A DNA stretch of 64,000 nucleotides from Sipunculus nudus (GCA_026874595.1 CM049322.1:43092840-43156839); one strand, 5' to 3'. Shown: positions 23,141-36,716, counted from the first letter of the stretch. The notes: generated from the letters alone by a model not told the origin. Made by a program: numbers and translations.

Positions 23141-24260
23141 ATCTAACAACAATAACACATGTCGACTCAAGGATCTGATAGATTTTTTTTTCTTTATCAT
23201 TTGTTTTAGTTATTTAGACCTTTTTTTATTTTTTATTTTCAATAGCTGTGTCGTAATATGTTGCATCACAGTAGCAACTTTCCCGTAACATAAAGGAAAT
23301 ATTGCTGGGATGATAACGCGTATAAAGTGGTTGTTTTTCCTCTGGTTAAAATAATTCATCTTCTTAAAAGTGTTATAATGACTTAATGTGTGAATCAGTC
23401 TTTTATATTGTTATTGGTAAAGTAAAACAAAGAGCCAAATTGAAGTACTACTGTGACATTTTACAATATACAACTTAACAATGTAGAAAACCTCAAGAAT
23501 GCATGGTTAAAGCACAATTCGTTTACTTTCTTCATATTGGAAAGATATATCCCACCCCTTGGTCCAACAATGCCATTATGTGTGCTATTTCCTTAATATA
23601 ATTGTTGAATTTGTTCAATAAATAAATATATGAATAAATATTAACTTTTATAATGTGCATTTGAGAGCCAACCACTCTCCTCATCGAAAAGCAAATATTA
23701 CAACATATTATTACTCTATCGAATATATATACAGAAGATATTATATATACACATATATCTCACAGAAGAGATAAAGATGTAGCTCCATTTGTGTGAAAAA
23801 TTTTTAAACAGAGACTTCTTTGTTTGAGACATTAATTAAACCCAATGTTTAAAAAAAACACAAACATACTTTTGTTCTCCCTGACATGATGAATAAGGTA
23901 TTAATGTTGTATAGGTGTGACATTGCTTTCATCACACTTTGAACTAGAGAAAAAATGGCGGTGTATTACTGGTGTTTCTCGAAAAGTGCCGTACGTCATT
24001 GATTGTTTATTATTGTAATTTTACTCTGACTTAATTCACCTAAATTTACAACTTTTCACATATTACTTTAAGTCGACTTTGCTCTTGATTCTGTGCGAAC
24101 ACCTTTGTTTTGTAGAATACGAGATGCTTATTGAACTATTATCTATGCATAGGTACTTTAAGAAAATAAAAAGAAATGTGTATTACATGATTATCTTATT
24201 CGTGTGAAATAGTATGTGTTCCCTTCCCTAAATAACGAGAAGTACATATTTCTCTCCCAG

Positions 24261-24281
24261 CCCCCCCCCCCCCCCCCCCCC
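24261..24281. repeat. Poly-C run
   Basis: About 21 C. Similar runs occur at 28122-28137 (G), 57706-57720 (C) and 59769-59780 (G). Confidence 0.9.
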
Positions 24282-25204
24282 AACGATGCAATGCCTGGGA
24301 ATTCATTACCCTTAGACGTTTACTTAAGCCATCTGATACGATTAAGCTCGTCAATGAACATTCTTTAGTTTGTAAACATAATGTATAGCTCAGTAAAATG
24401 CTACGTTTGAGTTTAATGAGATGTGGGTCATGCAAGATATCGGGAAGCGCAATCGAGGCACACAACGTTTTAAAGAGAGTGCTTGAATCATGGCAAATTG
24501 AGACCATTTAATAAAAAAAAATGTTTCATTCATCCATCAGCATAATGGTTTGGGAGTAACTTATTAAGAATAGGCAATGTTATAAAAAAATGTATGAACT
24601 TCAGTCAGACAATCCAGATTATAGCATCACAATTCATTTTGGATGGGGCTGTGATACTGTGATACCACTTTGTTAAGAAACAATCCTTTTCCCCCTAACT
24701 CTTTAATACATGATATGACAATGCCGTAGCAGATCCATATGTTTACAAAAAAATGAATAATTAGATATCCACATGTTTTTAACCATACATCTATATACCT
24801 ATTAATATTTCCCTGTACACGCTCATGTAATATTATTTATATCAGGAGCCTGCATGTGCAATGTTACATATCACTATGTGTTCATCAAACAGAAAATGTG
24901 TGAGACTCTAATTTGTCATTCATGTGTTTTTTTTATCGAGAGAGATAATGTGTTGTGATCATATTGACTTCTTGCTGCCATGGATATTTAATAAACAGTA
25001 TAAAGATCGCGTTAATGACGTGGACCGGCAATCTTTGTCTCGTTACAGCTGTTGGTTCGAAATAAAATATTACGAGTATCAAGGTTCATTAGGTCGAGGT
25101 ATTAGGACAAAACAATAAGAACTCCCTGTCCCAAATTTATGATAAAATAACATAAGAGTGTAGCATACACAACGTACCCTAACCGTGGCTTGTTCAGGTC
25201 ACTT

Positions 25205-25290
25205 GCATATTAAGGAACATCATTTTCTTAATTCATGTCTTACCTTGCAACTGAACGTGGTACCTTATCAGAGCAGCAACAGTCATTGTA
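25205..25290 (+). repeat. 85-bp dispersed repeat, copy 1
   Basis: TATTAAGGAACATCATTTTC, then TCATGTC, ACGTGGTACC and ATCAGAGCAGC, matching 26676-26760 at most positions. Confidence 0.75.
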
Positions 25291-25858
25291 AACGTAATTG
25301 AGGGTCTGTCTCTTGTGCCGTTATGATTTAAATTTCATTTTTTTTATTTAAAAAAAAGATCACCGCCTAGTGTAAATGATAATAAAACAGATCTTCGTAG
25401 ATCAAACGTATCTTCAGTTGCAATATCCCTTAGAAAATACCAATTCAAGATTGATTCGATATAAAAAAAATACATTTATAAACTAAGACCGTTTAACCAA
25501 TAAAAAGTAGACAATGCAGCGAGCATTAGAGAAGACGCAGTTTGAAATGCAAACAATGAAAATGATAATCCTTGTGCATTGGTCCTCCATTTGCCAGTGT
25601 ATATATGACCGGGATATACATCTCGAGGGGAGATTGAAATGAATAGTACCATGGATTCGTGCGAGTGGCTGGGAATGGAGTTAGCTGTATCCAGTTAAAC
25701 AGTTTGTTGTGATATACGGTTCGAAATGAGCCAGTTTCATAGCCAGAATTTAATCGATATATACTGACATATCGAAAGAATATCAGTTATATGTGCATAC
25801 AGTCGAATATAGACCAGCATAAATATACTTTAATATACACTTTTTTTACAAATAAAAA

Positions 25859-25861
<3 letters not shown>

Positions 25862-25896
<35 letters not shown>
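25862..25896. repeat. (TA)n microsatellite with TGTGTG end
   Basis: 35 bp between genes A and B. Confidence 0.95.
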
Positions 25897-25899
<3 letters not shown>

Positions 25900-26429
25900 G
25901 TGTGTGTATGTACATTAACATACATGTATTTATATATATACTTGGTTTCGGCTGGCGGAAATATTCTAAAGTACCGAAGAGTAATGTTGAAGTCGGTGAA
26001 CGTTCCTTTCGTTTCATGGCCCAAACAGTCTAGAAATCGATTTCGATTACACTTAGAAAATCTCTGACTCTTACATAATTTAAAACCAATTTAAAAAGCT
26101 TTTGGTCGTTAATATGTATCATTTTTTTTTTTACATTAAGTCATTTACAATGGAGAAACGTGCGAGATTAAAATAATAGCAGGGAAGCAATTTTACGGAC
26201 ACATGACCTCAATATTAAGATATTAAACAGTGAAAACGATTCGAAAGGTCAAATTTTGATGATAAGGAGCACAATAGATGTTCCTTTATTATTGATTCCT
26301 ATAAGACTTCATGAAAAAAAAGAATATGAAAACGCCGATAGTAAAAACATTTTGGGATACAGTTAAATGTGAGAAAGGAGGCCACACAATTCAACATTCA
26401 AAACTTACACAATTTGTAAACTCGACCTA

Positions 26430-27540
26430 CGTTCAGGTTTCAAAGGAAATTTGACCAAAACCTCTTTGGATGTTGTGTTATAAGATTCTAGGTCCAACAG
26501 ATACAAATGGAGACCAACTGACTTTCAGGATGCCCAACTCAAGTATTTTTTTTTTAAAAAATCTGCAGAATATAGGTCAAGATGACCTTATTTCATGTTC
26601 CCAAGGACATTTATCCAGGGCCTCCCTGAATGTCACATTAGAAGAATCTAGGCCAAATGGATACATTTTTTGTATATTAAGGAACATCATTTTCTTTATT
26701 CATGTCATATATGGCAACAGGACGTGGTACCTGATCAGAGCAGCCATAACCATCTAGGTACAATTTTTTGTCCTGTCTGACTCTGTGAGTGCTTAAAATC
26801 GTGTTTTTGACCAAATGCTTGCAGAAAATAGGTCACCATGACCTGATTTCAGGTTTTTTTAGGAAATGTACCCTGGGCCTGACTGGATTTACAGTTATAA
26901 GTTTCTATGTCTAAAGGATACTATTGTGCTCTTTCTAACTATCAGGGTGCTCAAAGTCATGTTTTTGGCCAGTTACTCGCAGTATATATGTCACGGTGAC
27001 CTAATATCGCGTTACTAAGGACATTTATTTAGGACCTCCCTGAATATCACATCAAACGATTCCTGGCCAAATGGATCCAACATCTGCCCTGTCTGACTCT
27101 CTAGGTGCTCAAAATCATGTTTTTGGTCAGTATATCGCAAAAAATAGGCCAACTTTACCTAATTGTAGGTTTCCGAGGAGATTTGCTTAGGACTTCTTTG
27201 GATGTACAATGAACAGTTTCAATGTCTAACGGTAACGATTTGTGCCCTCGTATCGTCCGGACTGCTTCATTTAAAGAACACAAAATAGTGAACGAAAATG
27301 CGTAAAACAATACGGGAAAAATACAAATGGCGCCTCGAGACTTCCGGAATTGATGCAACACGTTATGATAAATATGTTTGGAAAGATTCATGGCAATCAA
27401 TATATTATATATTTGAGCTTTTTCTCAAATTTTTAATTATTCCTTTAGGGGATACTTATGAGCCCCTTGACTCGGAGGATATAGGTCGCAGTGATCTAAC
27501 TAGAGGTTTCCAAGGAGATAATTTATAAATCTGAACAGGT
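26430..27540 (+). repeat. Degenerate tandem array, about 155-bp unit
   Basis: Four to six diverged units. Recurring pieces are GGTGCTCAAAATCATGTTTTT, CAGAATATAGGTCA-GATGACC, CCAAGGACATTTA-CCAGG, CCTCCCTGAATGTCACATTA and AGATTCTAGGTCCAA-GGATAC. The second copy of the 85-bp repeat lies inside at 26676-26760. No coding is implied. Confidence 0.7.
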
Positions 27541-27699
27541 TTTCAGTTTGACGTTTTTAGGTCAAGTGGTTAAGTTTGGAGTCCATGGGTTGTTAGATCG
27601 TATTGTATGTCGTCTGTCATTAACAGCCAGTAGTGTATGTTATCATGATTTCCAGTGAGTATTGTTCATCTATTTCCAGCTAAAGATACGGGTAATAAT

Positions 27700-28886
27700 T
27701 CTTTGTTTCTGTTTCTAACCGTCACTACCCTTAAGTAAAGACATTTTGTTCTGTGACAACTTGAGTTTAACCAGTATTCTAATCTCTCTTCGTTTCTCAG
27801 CATGTTGTTCCAGACCGTCACCCTCACCGTTCCACCAACAATTATAACCCTGCTCTAGTTTTGTTAACGATTCTGGATAGGCGTCTATTAACGGCATCAC
27901 ATCAAGTGGTGTGAGGTAACAGCCAAAGACGCTTAGTGAATTCAGAGGTGCAATACTGAAGAATGGCAATTTTCCTTCTACATATGCCAGGCCACGCAGG
28001 TTGTTATAGCTCACATTCAGCGTGTGTGGGAACCATGGACGACACCGACAAATTCAGTTATCTGGTGTAATTCAAGGTTACATCCAGCTAGCGTCAGTGA
28101 CATGAGGTTTGAGTGTGTGTGTGGGGGGGGGGGGGGGTCGTCTTAGGGTTTCAGCCGACGTGCAGGTATTTGCAGTCGAGGACAATCCTATTCTGTCGGC
28201 TTCGTTATTTCCCCAGAGGCCCTAATTACAGCAGATAGTCCACAGTATTGCATAAGTAATTACAAACGGCCCAACAGCACATTGTACTTATGGTATTTTT
28301 GGAGCAGTTTTTTTTCATTAGATTTAACTCTTTTGTTTCTTTTAGAAACGAGCAAACACAAAAGCAATGAAGTCTTTATATAACCAAGCAACAGAATTGG
28401 TCAGTTTGTGGGTATTATCTTACAACGCTGTCATCATTAATAATATGACTGGATAGTGACTCAAGAACAGCAGTTCTTCTGATCTCTTGACTTCCAGGAG
28501 AAGTAGATCTCCTTCAGCTCCGTCCTGATGGAAGAATTTGTAAATGTATTCTTTCACGCCAGAGTCGAAAAAGCCACGTATTAACAATTCTATATTTGGC
28601 TCGCGCTTACTATTACCAAAGAAAGTGTGTGATGAACATGTGCATGATGGCCTAATATCGCGGAGAAATATTGGCAAAACAAATTGATAGTTTGTAAAAT
28701 CGTTGGTGACATCTGGGTTTGTTTCCTCATCTGCTTCAAAATATAAACTAATTTCAACACACATCCGCTGCACAAACGTAGATTTCCCGACCCCTGGCTT
28801 TCCAGATAGATATATCGTTCGTCGACGGATTGGCATTGAGGAAAAAAACTTCTTCTCTTCATATACAAATATAAAACAGCGCGGTT
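27700..28886 (-). pseudogene. NACHT/LRR (NLR-like) relic
   Basis: An open stretch of 138 codons (28420-28836) contains Walker A GKPGVGKST at 28777-28803, followed by VLPIFLRDI as in NACHT NTPases. The expected Walker B (LLxLDGLDE) is not intact: the frame passes EGDLLLLEVKR and stops. Further down the same strand leucine-rich-repeat-like sequence appears in two frames: LMSLTLAGCNLELHQITEF about 28040-28100, then LNVSYNNLRGLAYVEG, PLNSLSVFGC and YPESLTKLEQ at 27715-28020. A G/C run at 28122-28137 lies just before it. The broken frames argue for a decayed or fragmentary innate-immune NLR-type gene. Confidence 0.62.
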
Positions 28887-28889
28887 AAT

Positions 28890-30076
28890 TTTATATAAAT
28901 AAACCGCTGTACGAAATAGTGAGACGAAAAAAAATGAGTGTTGCCAAGTAAGATCAAGATGCAATAAAATGTCCAGTGTTCATTTACAATGTCTGGCGAT
29001 CATCACATGAAGTATTTATGTATGACAATCATCACACTGAGTGTTTATGTATCGGCTACATAATACCAGAAAGAGTGTCTCTATGTGTCATCCTTAATGG
29101 CAAAATGGCAAACACTGATGTATTAAATGCCGTTATTAAAATACATGCATTTTATGTAATCAGCCACGTGAACATGGTTATACTGCTGTAGAAAAAACGT
29201 GTCAAAGTCTGATAACGGCCCCTTTCTGAGTAAGAAGAGGAGATGCCTGTCCCGGTTCTTATTGTCAGGAGCAATTTCCTAAAAAAAATAATAATAAACA
29301 TTTATTTTGTAATCTACAAATACAACATTTAGGAGAGGACGGTACGCTGGTAGGGGTATGAGAATGGACAACCCCCTCTAACAGTGTGCAAACATTTTAA
29401 TAATTTGGACTCTTACGTAGCAATCTGTGATAATTTTTAAATCATCATGATGCATAAACTGGGTCAGTTTCTAGTTATTCAGCGCTTATATTTTCCAATA
29501 CTCAGAATTGTGCTTAGGTGGAGAGGGAATATGTCGTATTATTTACAGCGAATAAAGCAATTGCTTTCGGTATCTTCTGGTAAAAAATGACTAAAAAAAT
29601 AATAACAAAATATATCTAACGAGTAATGTGGCACCAAGGTAATTATTATTCAATAATCCATAAAATACGTATATACGGAACTTGTGTGTGTGAGGGTTCA
29701 GCAATTAAATCCAGAGTTTTGGCTCCAAATGTAATTTCGTAACTCATTTACCATATTGAACATAAACTTACTACTCGTGTAAGTATTCATGACTTAGTCT
29801 GAATCAAATAATGTACCGGCACAAAATAAGACTTATAAAGAGCTGGAAACACCGGTATGATGGCAAAATGAAGATACGTTCACTCTCAATTCACATCATC
29901 AGTTAACTTGGATAAAGACACTCACAAATCAATGATGTAACTGCTCTTGACGTCCATGTGACCCACGAGGTAGTCAAACAGTTCCTGTATAACCCGACCA
30001 TGGTCCACAACAGCCATACTTCCCGGATGGCGTCCTGAAGTAATATTTTCCCAAAGTAATGATGAATTTGATAATG

Positions 30077-30136
<60 letters not shown>

Positions 30137-31520
30137 GGTGTATTTATATTACAAAAAAATGTATATTGGTAGTAACAAAGTGTTTTTTTTAACATTAAAG
30201 TGACTGGTAATATGTTTTTTAAAAAGGGTATAAAAACTTAGGCTCACTTTAGAGTACGGTATGGGCGTTGGTGTTAGTCTAATACCATATACTACATATA
30301 GAATTCACCACGTTATGGTGCCTTTGCATGATTCAGTTGGTCAGGATACAGAAGGGGAGGGCCATTGTTTTTTAATTCCTCAGTCTACACCATGATGTAA
30401 ACAAACAAATCACGATTGTTTAATACACATCCCCCGATATTTTCAAGGCTATACGTATATAACACACAGCCCTTCCGCATAATCATACATTCTAAATGTC
30501 TATATTCTAAAGTACTCGATCGATGCCACAATATCAACAAACAAATCCCGAGTCTTTGATACACATGCCCCTAATATTACCAGCGCTATATTTTTATCAC
30601 ACATGGCCCGGCCGAACAATATCTACTCACATTACCATATTATTAACATACTACACTTATATAATACACTGTCCCACAGCGTAATCAAGTGTCTATTCTA
30701 AAACTTTTTTTCCCGGGAGATACACCATGGATAATAAACGGTCCTTGCCTCCCTTCGAACGTTTGTTTTACCAGATCATTTGATTCGATAACGCAATTAT
30801 ATGACTGATAGTCATTACGGCCAGCAACATGGTGGTTGTAACGGGGAGAGCGATAACCGTGCTTGTAATAGTATTAAGGGTGAATGTCCGAACACACGTG
30901 ACGCGTTTTCTATCCACACATATTTTTTTTTCTGAAGGCATGACACCTGCGGACAAGTTCATACAAACGGCCAAGCAACTTGTGTTTAAATCCACATGGC
31001 AATACATAAACTGGCATGTCTTTTTGGAGGCAAAACATGATAGACTATAGACCGTTTCATCCCCAAAGAAAATATCAACTTTTTTATGCTATGAACTTGT
31101 TTATCAGTTACATTTCAAGGGAAACCATTAAAGAAGATTAAAGAACTAATTTTGAACCAGGTAAAAAAATACTTACCTTACACCCTACTTAAGAAACAGA
31201 ATTATTTGAAAATATATGAAATCAGTCTACATTTCACAACATATCAGACCCAAATATGGCGGTCAAGGTCATTGGTCACATGCAAGACAGTCTCAATTGA
31301 CAGTTACTGATTTGATGATATCATGTAAACACTCTTAAAATAATAACCAGCTATAACAAAGATAGCTATTTGTGCAAGGACAAATAGCATCTGCCAGATC
31401 ATTGTGAAGAGTCTTAAAAGTTGTGAAAGATAAACTGGGGATTTACTTTAAAATTCGTAATTCTCATATTAGGTTGCCACTTCCTTATGTAGTTTTCTAG
31501 GATATTTTTGAATATTATAT
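28890..31520. other. Non-coding stretch between genes A and B
   Basis: AT-rich with one long TA tract. The overlapping frames near 30768-31050 on both strands have no recognisable content. Confidence 0.45.
30079..30134. repeat. (TA)n microsatellite
   Basis: 56 bp between genes A and B. Confidence 0.95.
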
Positions 31521-31529
31521 TATGTCTTT

Positions 31530-32014
31530 TTACCTTGGACATGAGTAGGTATCTTCATCTTATGCTCCGATATTCCGTTAATTCTGGGTTGACAGTACCT
31601 GGCCTGATAAGAACGTCAACTGAGATACGAGCAAAGTTAGCATAAAATAAAAAACGTATAGGGTTTATCTAATGTCCCGATGTTTAGTTTTCTCTGGGTT
31701 GATTGTACATGTGCCCTGATAAGAATTTTAACTGAGATACGAGTCTGGTAATCATACCGAATTTTAATTTAGATGTATATGTGTCAGACTGATTGGACAC
31801 AAGGACGTATTTTATCTTACACTCCGATGTTTAGTATACTCTGGGTTGATTTATAGATGTGGTCTAACTGGAACGTTAACTGAGATACTGCCTGTTTAGC
31901 AAACAAAGCTTAATGTCATATGTGTGTTAATTGAGGCACGAGCCCGGTTAGCATGCAGAACGTTGTTATATGTATAATAACTGAGATACGAGCCAAGTTT
32001 GTATACAGACATTT
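31530..32014 (+). repeat. Degenerate tandem array, left part
   Basis: Units of about 100-140 bp with ACTCCGATGTTTAGT, CTCTGGGTTGAT, CTGATAAGAACG and AACTGAGATACGAGCC. It stops at the left TIR of the 3.24-kb element. Confidence 0.65.
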
Positions 32015-33074
32015 TAGTGTAGACGGTGATGTATTTCCGTAGGAATTTGATGCCCCAATTGCGAAAATGACTGATTTAGCATTAACAGGATATGAACTAA
32101 TGAAAAATGTTAGGTAACAAATTTTTATATCCCTCTAACACCGAAAAATCTAAGATGGCAGCCTCCACCTTTAGGAATGATTGAGTGTTGGGGATATAGT
32201 GTACTTGCACGTGCAACAGGACGACGTTTTCTTTGGAAGTGAATAAGATAGTGCTTGCTTTCATTTTATTTGCACTTAAGCTGATCAATGAATGCAGGTT
32301 AAATTTATTTTTAATCTTAACTTACAGATAATGATAAAACTTAATGATATTTGATAATTTGATCGAATTATACTTTTTTAATGTGTTCTGTTAATTGCAA
32401 CTAACCAGGGGTTGTCGGAAGATACAGAAGGTACGCAAGGTCAAATGTATGTACTGATATTTTAAAGCATAATAATATCTTGGGCACTACACTGTCATAT
32501 GATATGTGATATGGTCACAGTGATCAAAAGGAAATAGACCTGATGAAATTTATGCTCGTGATCTCTTTTTTATATTGCTGATTCTCTCATGGTAGTACTA
32601 CATGGTCTAGTACAACAAAACAAACATTTAGAATCAATTTGTGTGGTTATATGGAAGATTCCAAGATTGCAAAAGCCTTGTTTGTGGTCTTGATACAGAA
32701 ATATTCATGTCATATTAAACTATTCCAAGTACCTTGTAGAACAGGGGGATCAGTAGAAATCGTTGTCTGGATATTTTATATTTCTATATAGTTTATCTGA
32801 ATATGAACTGAAACAGGTCTTGTTGTTACAAGTTATATGTAAGATACCTCTAAAAGCTAAAGGGAGACAAATAATGCACACACAAAAAAATCAGCCATAT
32901 TTGATCAGCAGGAAAGAAGACACATCTGCATATGTAAAATGGTATATGAATACGCAATATTATTAAAGAGAAGTTTGTACATTACGGGAATACAAAAATC
33001 TCTACGGTACACTTGTTGGATAAAACGGACCATGTAGATCTGGGCATAAAAGCAAAAACCACGGTTGGAATCTG

Positions 33075-33075
<1 letters not shown>

Positions 33076-33154
<79 letters not shown>
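33076..33154. repeat. (TA)n microsatellite, longest
   Basis: About 79 bp inside the 3.24-kb TIR element, ending at a dispersed repeat copy. Confidence 0.95.
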
Positions 33155-33157
<3 letters not shown>

Positions 33158-33450
33158 GTGGAGGTAACCGCCTCCATTTTTAATGCAAACTTTACTAAAT
33201 ATAGGTACGTCTGCAGATTTCTATTCCTGTTTTGGACCAGGTGACAGGGCAGTATCACACGCTTCCTCTCATTTCGTCCTTAGCGTTCACCAAACCCCAA
33301 TGACTACTGCACCTGCGGGTCCTTGGTGCGTAGTCATCCCCATTGCTGGGTCATGCCACCAAGGATTCCCCGAAAGGTCTACTGGTTTGGGAGTTAAGCA
33401 CGGCCGTTAGGCACGACCTTCCCATTACGCCTGGATGGAACCACTGTCGA
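33158..33450. repeat. Dispersed repeat family, copy 2
   Basis: Diverged partner of 22797-23140, starting right after a 79-bp TA tract and nested inside the 3.24-kb TIR element. It reads GGTAACCGCCTCCATTT, TACGTCTGCAGATTTC, TGCACCTGCGGGTCCTTGG and CTTCCCATTACGCCTGG. Confidence 0.5.
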
Positions 33451-35253
33451 GTGTACATCAACCAGGGATGCAAATGTCATAATAATGTAAACCATCAGCT
33501 GTTTCCAGTGTTGAAAACTTATTCTCTTACACAGCATTGTCGGCCTCCGTAGTTGCATGGTAAACGGTTTCATCAAAGAATTTATATAATAGGACTGTAG
33601 CAGAAAAATAAGTATTTCCGATGTTCAATGTTACTGTCATTCAGGCATTGCTGTGCCTTAGGATTTAAATATAATACATAATTTCAACAATGTTCAAGAT
33701 CATACATGTGTATTACATATTCCACTGCCCATCTCAATATTATCCTAATACGTTCTAAGCGCATCTTATAACCAACTGCTGTGGCATTTTGGTTTTCTAA
33801 GTACTCGCATTTTCTTTTCGATGCAGGCCTGATAGTTATTTACTGATATTATCATCCGTGGTTGTGGCATCTAAATCTTGAGGTGCTTGGTCCCGATTAT
33901 CCGACATTAACCTACGGGGTTCTTAAAGATACATGTTTTTGAATTCGCCAGATGTCGTTTACATGTAGAGACTTTACATTTTTATGGACCGAATCAGTAT
34001 AACCCTGTGCACGTGCAGATGTGTTGTCTTCTTTTGTCAAGGCACCATATTTTTCTGTTATACTATTTCCATCATTTTGTGACAATTACAATAATAGCTG
34101 ACCTAGCTATTCCCGCCTATATTCAGGTAAACTCAAAAGATATGCAGACAAAGGTTTTTAATGCTTCTCAAAGTGTACCAGGCGTCTGGAATAGTTGACA
34201 GGCCATAGGTGGTTCCTGTAACAGGATCAACAAGGTTGTTCTGATCTTTTTGTACTGCCCACACAAATTGATTTCAAAATGTTTGTTTTTTTATTAATAC
34301 TGTTGACGATTATACTAAGCAATAAATCAGCAGAGAATCGGCAATATGTGAATTATGTAACACGTACATCAATTCCTTGTTTTGAAGGGGTCTAATCACC
34401 TTTATAACCTAAAGATAATCCCTTGGAGATTTTATTCAAAATAGGCCAGAAAACGTTGATATCGCGTACACAGGCTGCATGTTTTGTTAATATTATCTTG
34501 TTTATAATTTGTGAGGGCCGGTCAAAATAAAACAAATTCAACAATGGCATCGGACAGCAAGTCGGATAGGCGAGAGTTTTGCTGATGGCGTTTTGCAACA
34601 AATAACCTTTTGTGCCTCCGCCAATACGCCACATACCATATTAGGTTACATTTTTTCACATTTTGTCAACATTGCTATGTTAACAAACATGTTGTTGGTC
34701 AACTAGTTCATACATCCTCAACAGAGGTATTATAAGACCCTTCAAAACCAGAATTACCTTTGGATCATTATTATATATACACAGAGAAGCCAGAAATCAC
34801 AAGTTCTCCTCCAAAATGTAGGTGAATGGGCACCTTTAAGGTCCATTTGAAAACCATATGACAGTATCTTAGTGTAATGTATTTTAATATCGTCCTTATG
34901 ATATATTATTCTGCAAAGACAATTATTAATACCTTTGACTTTGACCTTGAATACCCTCTCTGACCTCTGGACAGCTCCTGGAGTAGTTGGTATTACCAGT
35001 ACACATTCAAAATCTTATAAATCGATCCAATATTATTCATTTTGATGCAATAGTTACAATATCAAAGCAATATCTAGCCTTTTTTATTATGATGGCGGCC
35101 ATCTTGGATTGTTGGGGGGTCGGGGGTTGATAGAATTTGTTACCTAACATTTTCCATCAGCTAACACCTAAATGAAGTGAAAACAAGTGCTATCTCAATT
35201 TGGGCATTCAATTCCTACGGGACTGGTATTTTGCGACAAGAGCGACTACACTA

Positions 35254-35480
35254 TTTATGTTTTATGTATGATAACTGAGGTACGACCGAGATTAGTATAG
35301 AGAAGTTTATGTTATATGTATGATAACTGAGTTACGAATCGGCATTGCATACACAACTTTATGTTTAATGTATGATAACTCAGATACGAGGCTGGTTATC
35401 ATATATAAATTATTGTTTTATCCATTTGTGTGCGACTGCTTGGACATAAGGACGAGGCTTTTATTATATGCTCTATAATT
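35254..35480 (+). repeat. Degenerate tandem array, right part
   Basis: Three more ATGATAACTGAGATACGA units directly after the right TIR, the same family as 31530-32014. A faint further copy (GTTAGTTTACTGCGGGTTGAC) appears near 36640. Confidence 0.65.
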
Positions 35481-36234
35481 GTAGAATAGCTGTAATTGGT
35501 ATAGCCTATTGCGCTTAACATATGAATTAACCACAACACAAAGGAAAGAACCAGTATGGGCTTGCAATGTGTAACCAGACTCGGATATACGTCATTCCTT
35601 CATTACAGAAAAGAATCATGTAAATAACTACGTTTACTTCCGTTCAGTAATAATGCATATTTTTGAATAAAAAAAAATAATAGTTTGCATATTACCCAAG
35701 AAATGCATGAATTTATCCATAGTATAAAGTAGTCATTAAGGATTGCGGGGTTTCTCAGTTCCCAAGTCCTGGATATGTGCCGCCATCTGTAGCAGCTCAT
35801 GTAAATTACTATTTAACTTAGATACCAATTTTGATTTAAGTATTTAAAAGTGCATTTCCTATTGTTTTCGTCTAACACAAAAACCACATACCTCAGTTAA
35901 GATGTAGAAAGGTGAAAGTATGCCTTATGTTAACAAGGGATCATGATACTATCATGCACAGTGTTCTCATATTCCCAAATATTCCTCTAACAGAAAAACC
36001 GTGGGCAAATACACACCGTTATAATCATTCGATTTAACAAAAAAGGAAGAGGTTTAATGGTTTTGTGAATTGTCAGTTTTAGAATACATTAATAATGACA
36101 AATTGCAATATTTTGATATTGAACTTTTTTATAAACATATTATATTTTTCATGTAGAATTCACATGTTTCCTCTGCAACTGAAAGGGCTACAGCATTAGT
36201 ACGGACTTGCAATGTATATATTCAAAAGTTAACG

Positions 36235-36238
<4 letters not shown>

Positions 36239-36291
<53 letters not shown>

Positions 36292-36300
36292 TATATATAT
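36239..36300. repeat. (TA)n microsatellite
   Basis: 62 bp; the first of three within 540 bp upstream of gene B. Confidence 0.95.
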
Positions 36301-36394
36301 AGTTGACTATAAGGTAAACATTTGTAATAGTATAAGGGGCTTATTCTACAAAATACCGGTACTCATTATAAAGACATTAAAGACATCCCAGTTT

Positions 36395-36397
<3 letters not shown>

Positions 36398-36441
<44 letters not shown>

Positions 36442-36460
36442 AATATATACATACATATAT
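36398..36460. repeat. (TA)n microsatellite, imperfect end
   Basis: Pure to about 36434, then TATAAATATATACATACATATATA. Confidence 0.9.
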
Positions 36461-36716
36461 ATTCTTGCAATTTATTTTTTCCTCTTACTCAAACTAACAA
36501 GGATTTTACCCCTCCCGTCCGGGCACATGAATTTGAAATTTTCCTACCCAAGGGACACCCCTATGTGGTTTGTTATTCTATATCAGCGATCCTGTGTTTA
36601 TACTGTCTGATTTATCTCTACATCTGTTCACAAGATGTTAGTTTACTGCGGGTTGACTGTTGATAGATAAGGTCTTGAAATGGGACACGAAACCACCGTG
36701 GTAATACAGAAATACG

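Larger units (their letters stand above)
23150..26420. other. Non-coding stretch between genes A and B
   Basis: Holds a poly-C run, an 85-bp repeat copy and one TA tract. No exon with paired splice sites and fitting phase was found. Confidence 0.45.
32015..35253. mobile_element. Long-TIR DNA element, about 3.24 kb
   Basis: The left arm 32015-32170 and right arm 35085-35253 are diverged inverted repeats of about 150 bp. Shared blocks in the same order, right read reverse-complemented: TAGTGTAG, CCGTAGGAATT-GATGCCC, AAAATGTTAGGTAACAAATT and CTAAGATGGC/CCAAGATGGC. The interior has a 79-bp TA tract, a copy of a dispersed repeat (33158-33450) and no transposase-sized frame. The flanking sequence on both sides belongs to one tandem array, so the element probably landed inside it. 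Confidence 0.6.

Noticed and set aside
28361-28401. Plus-strand stretch between TTTCTTTTAG and a GTCAGT donor as a gene A exon
   Set aside because: The phase required by exon 14 meets a stop; it lies within the NLR relic region.
32415-32436. 22-nt microexon linking gene A to the TSP1 exon
   Set aside because: Phases fit by chance, but it lies inside the 3.24-kb TIR element and codes for nothing recognisable.
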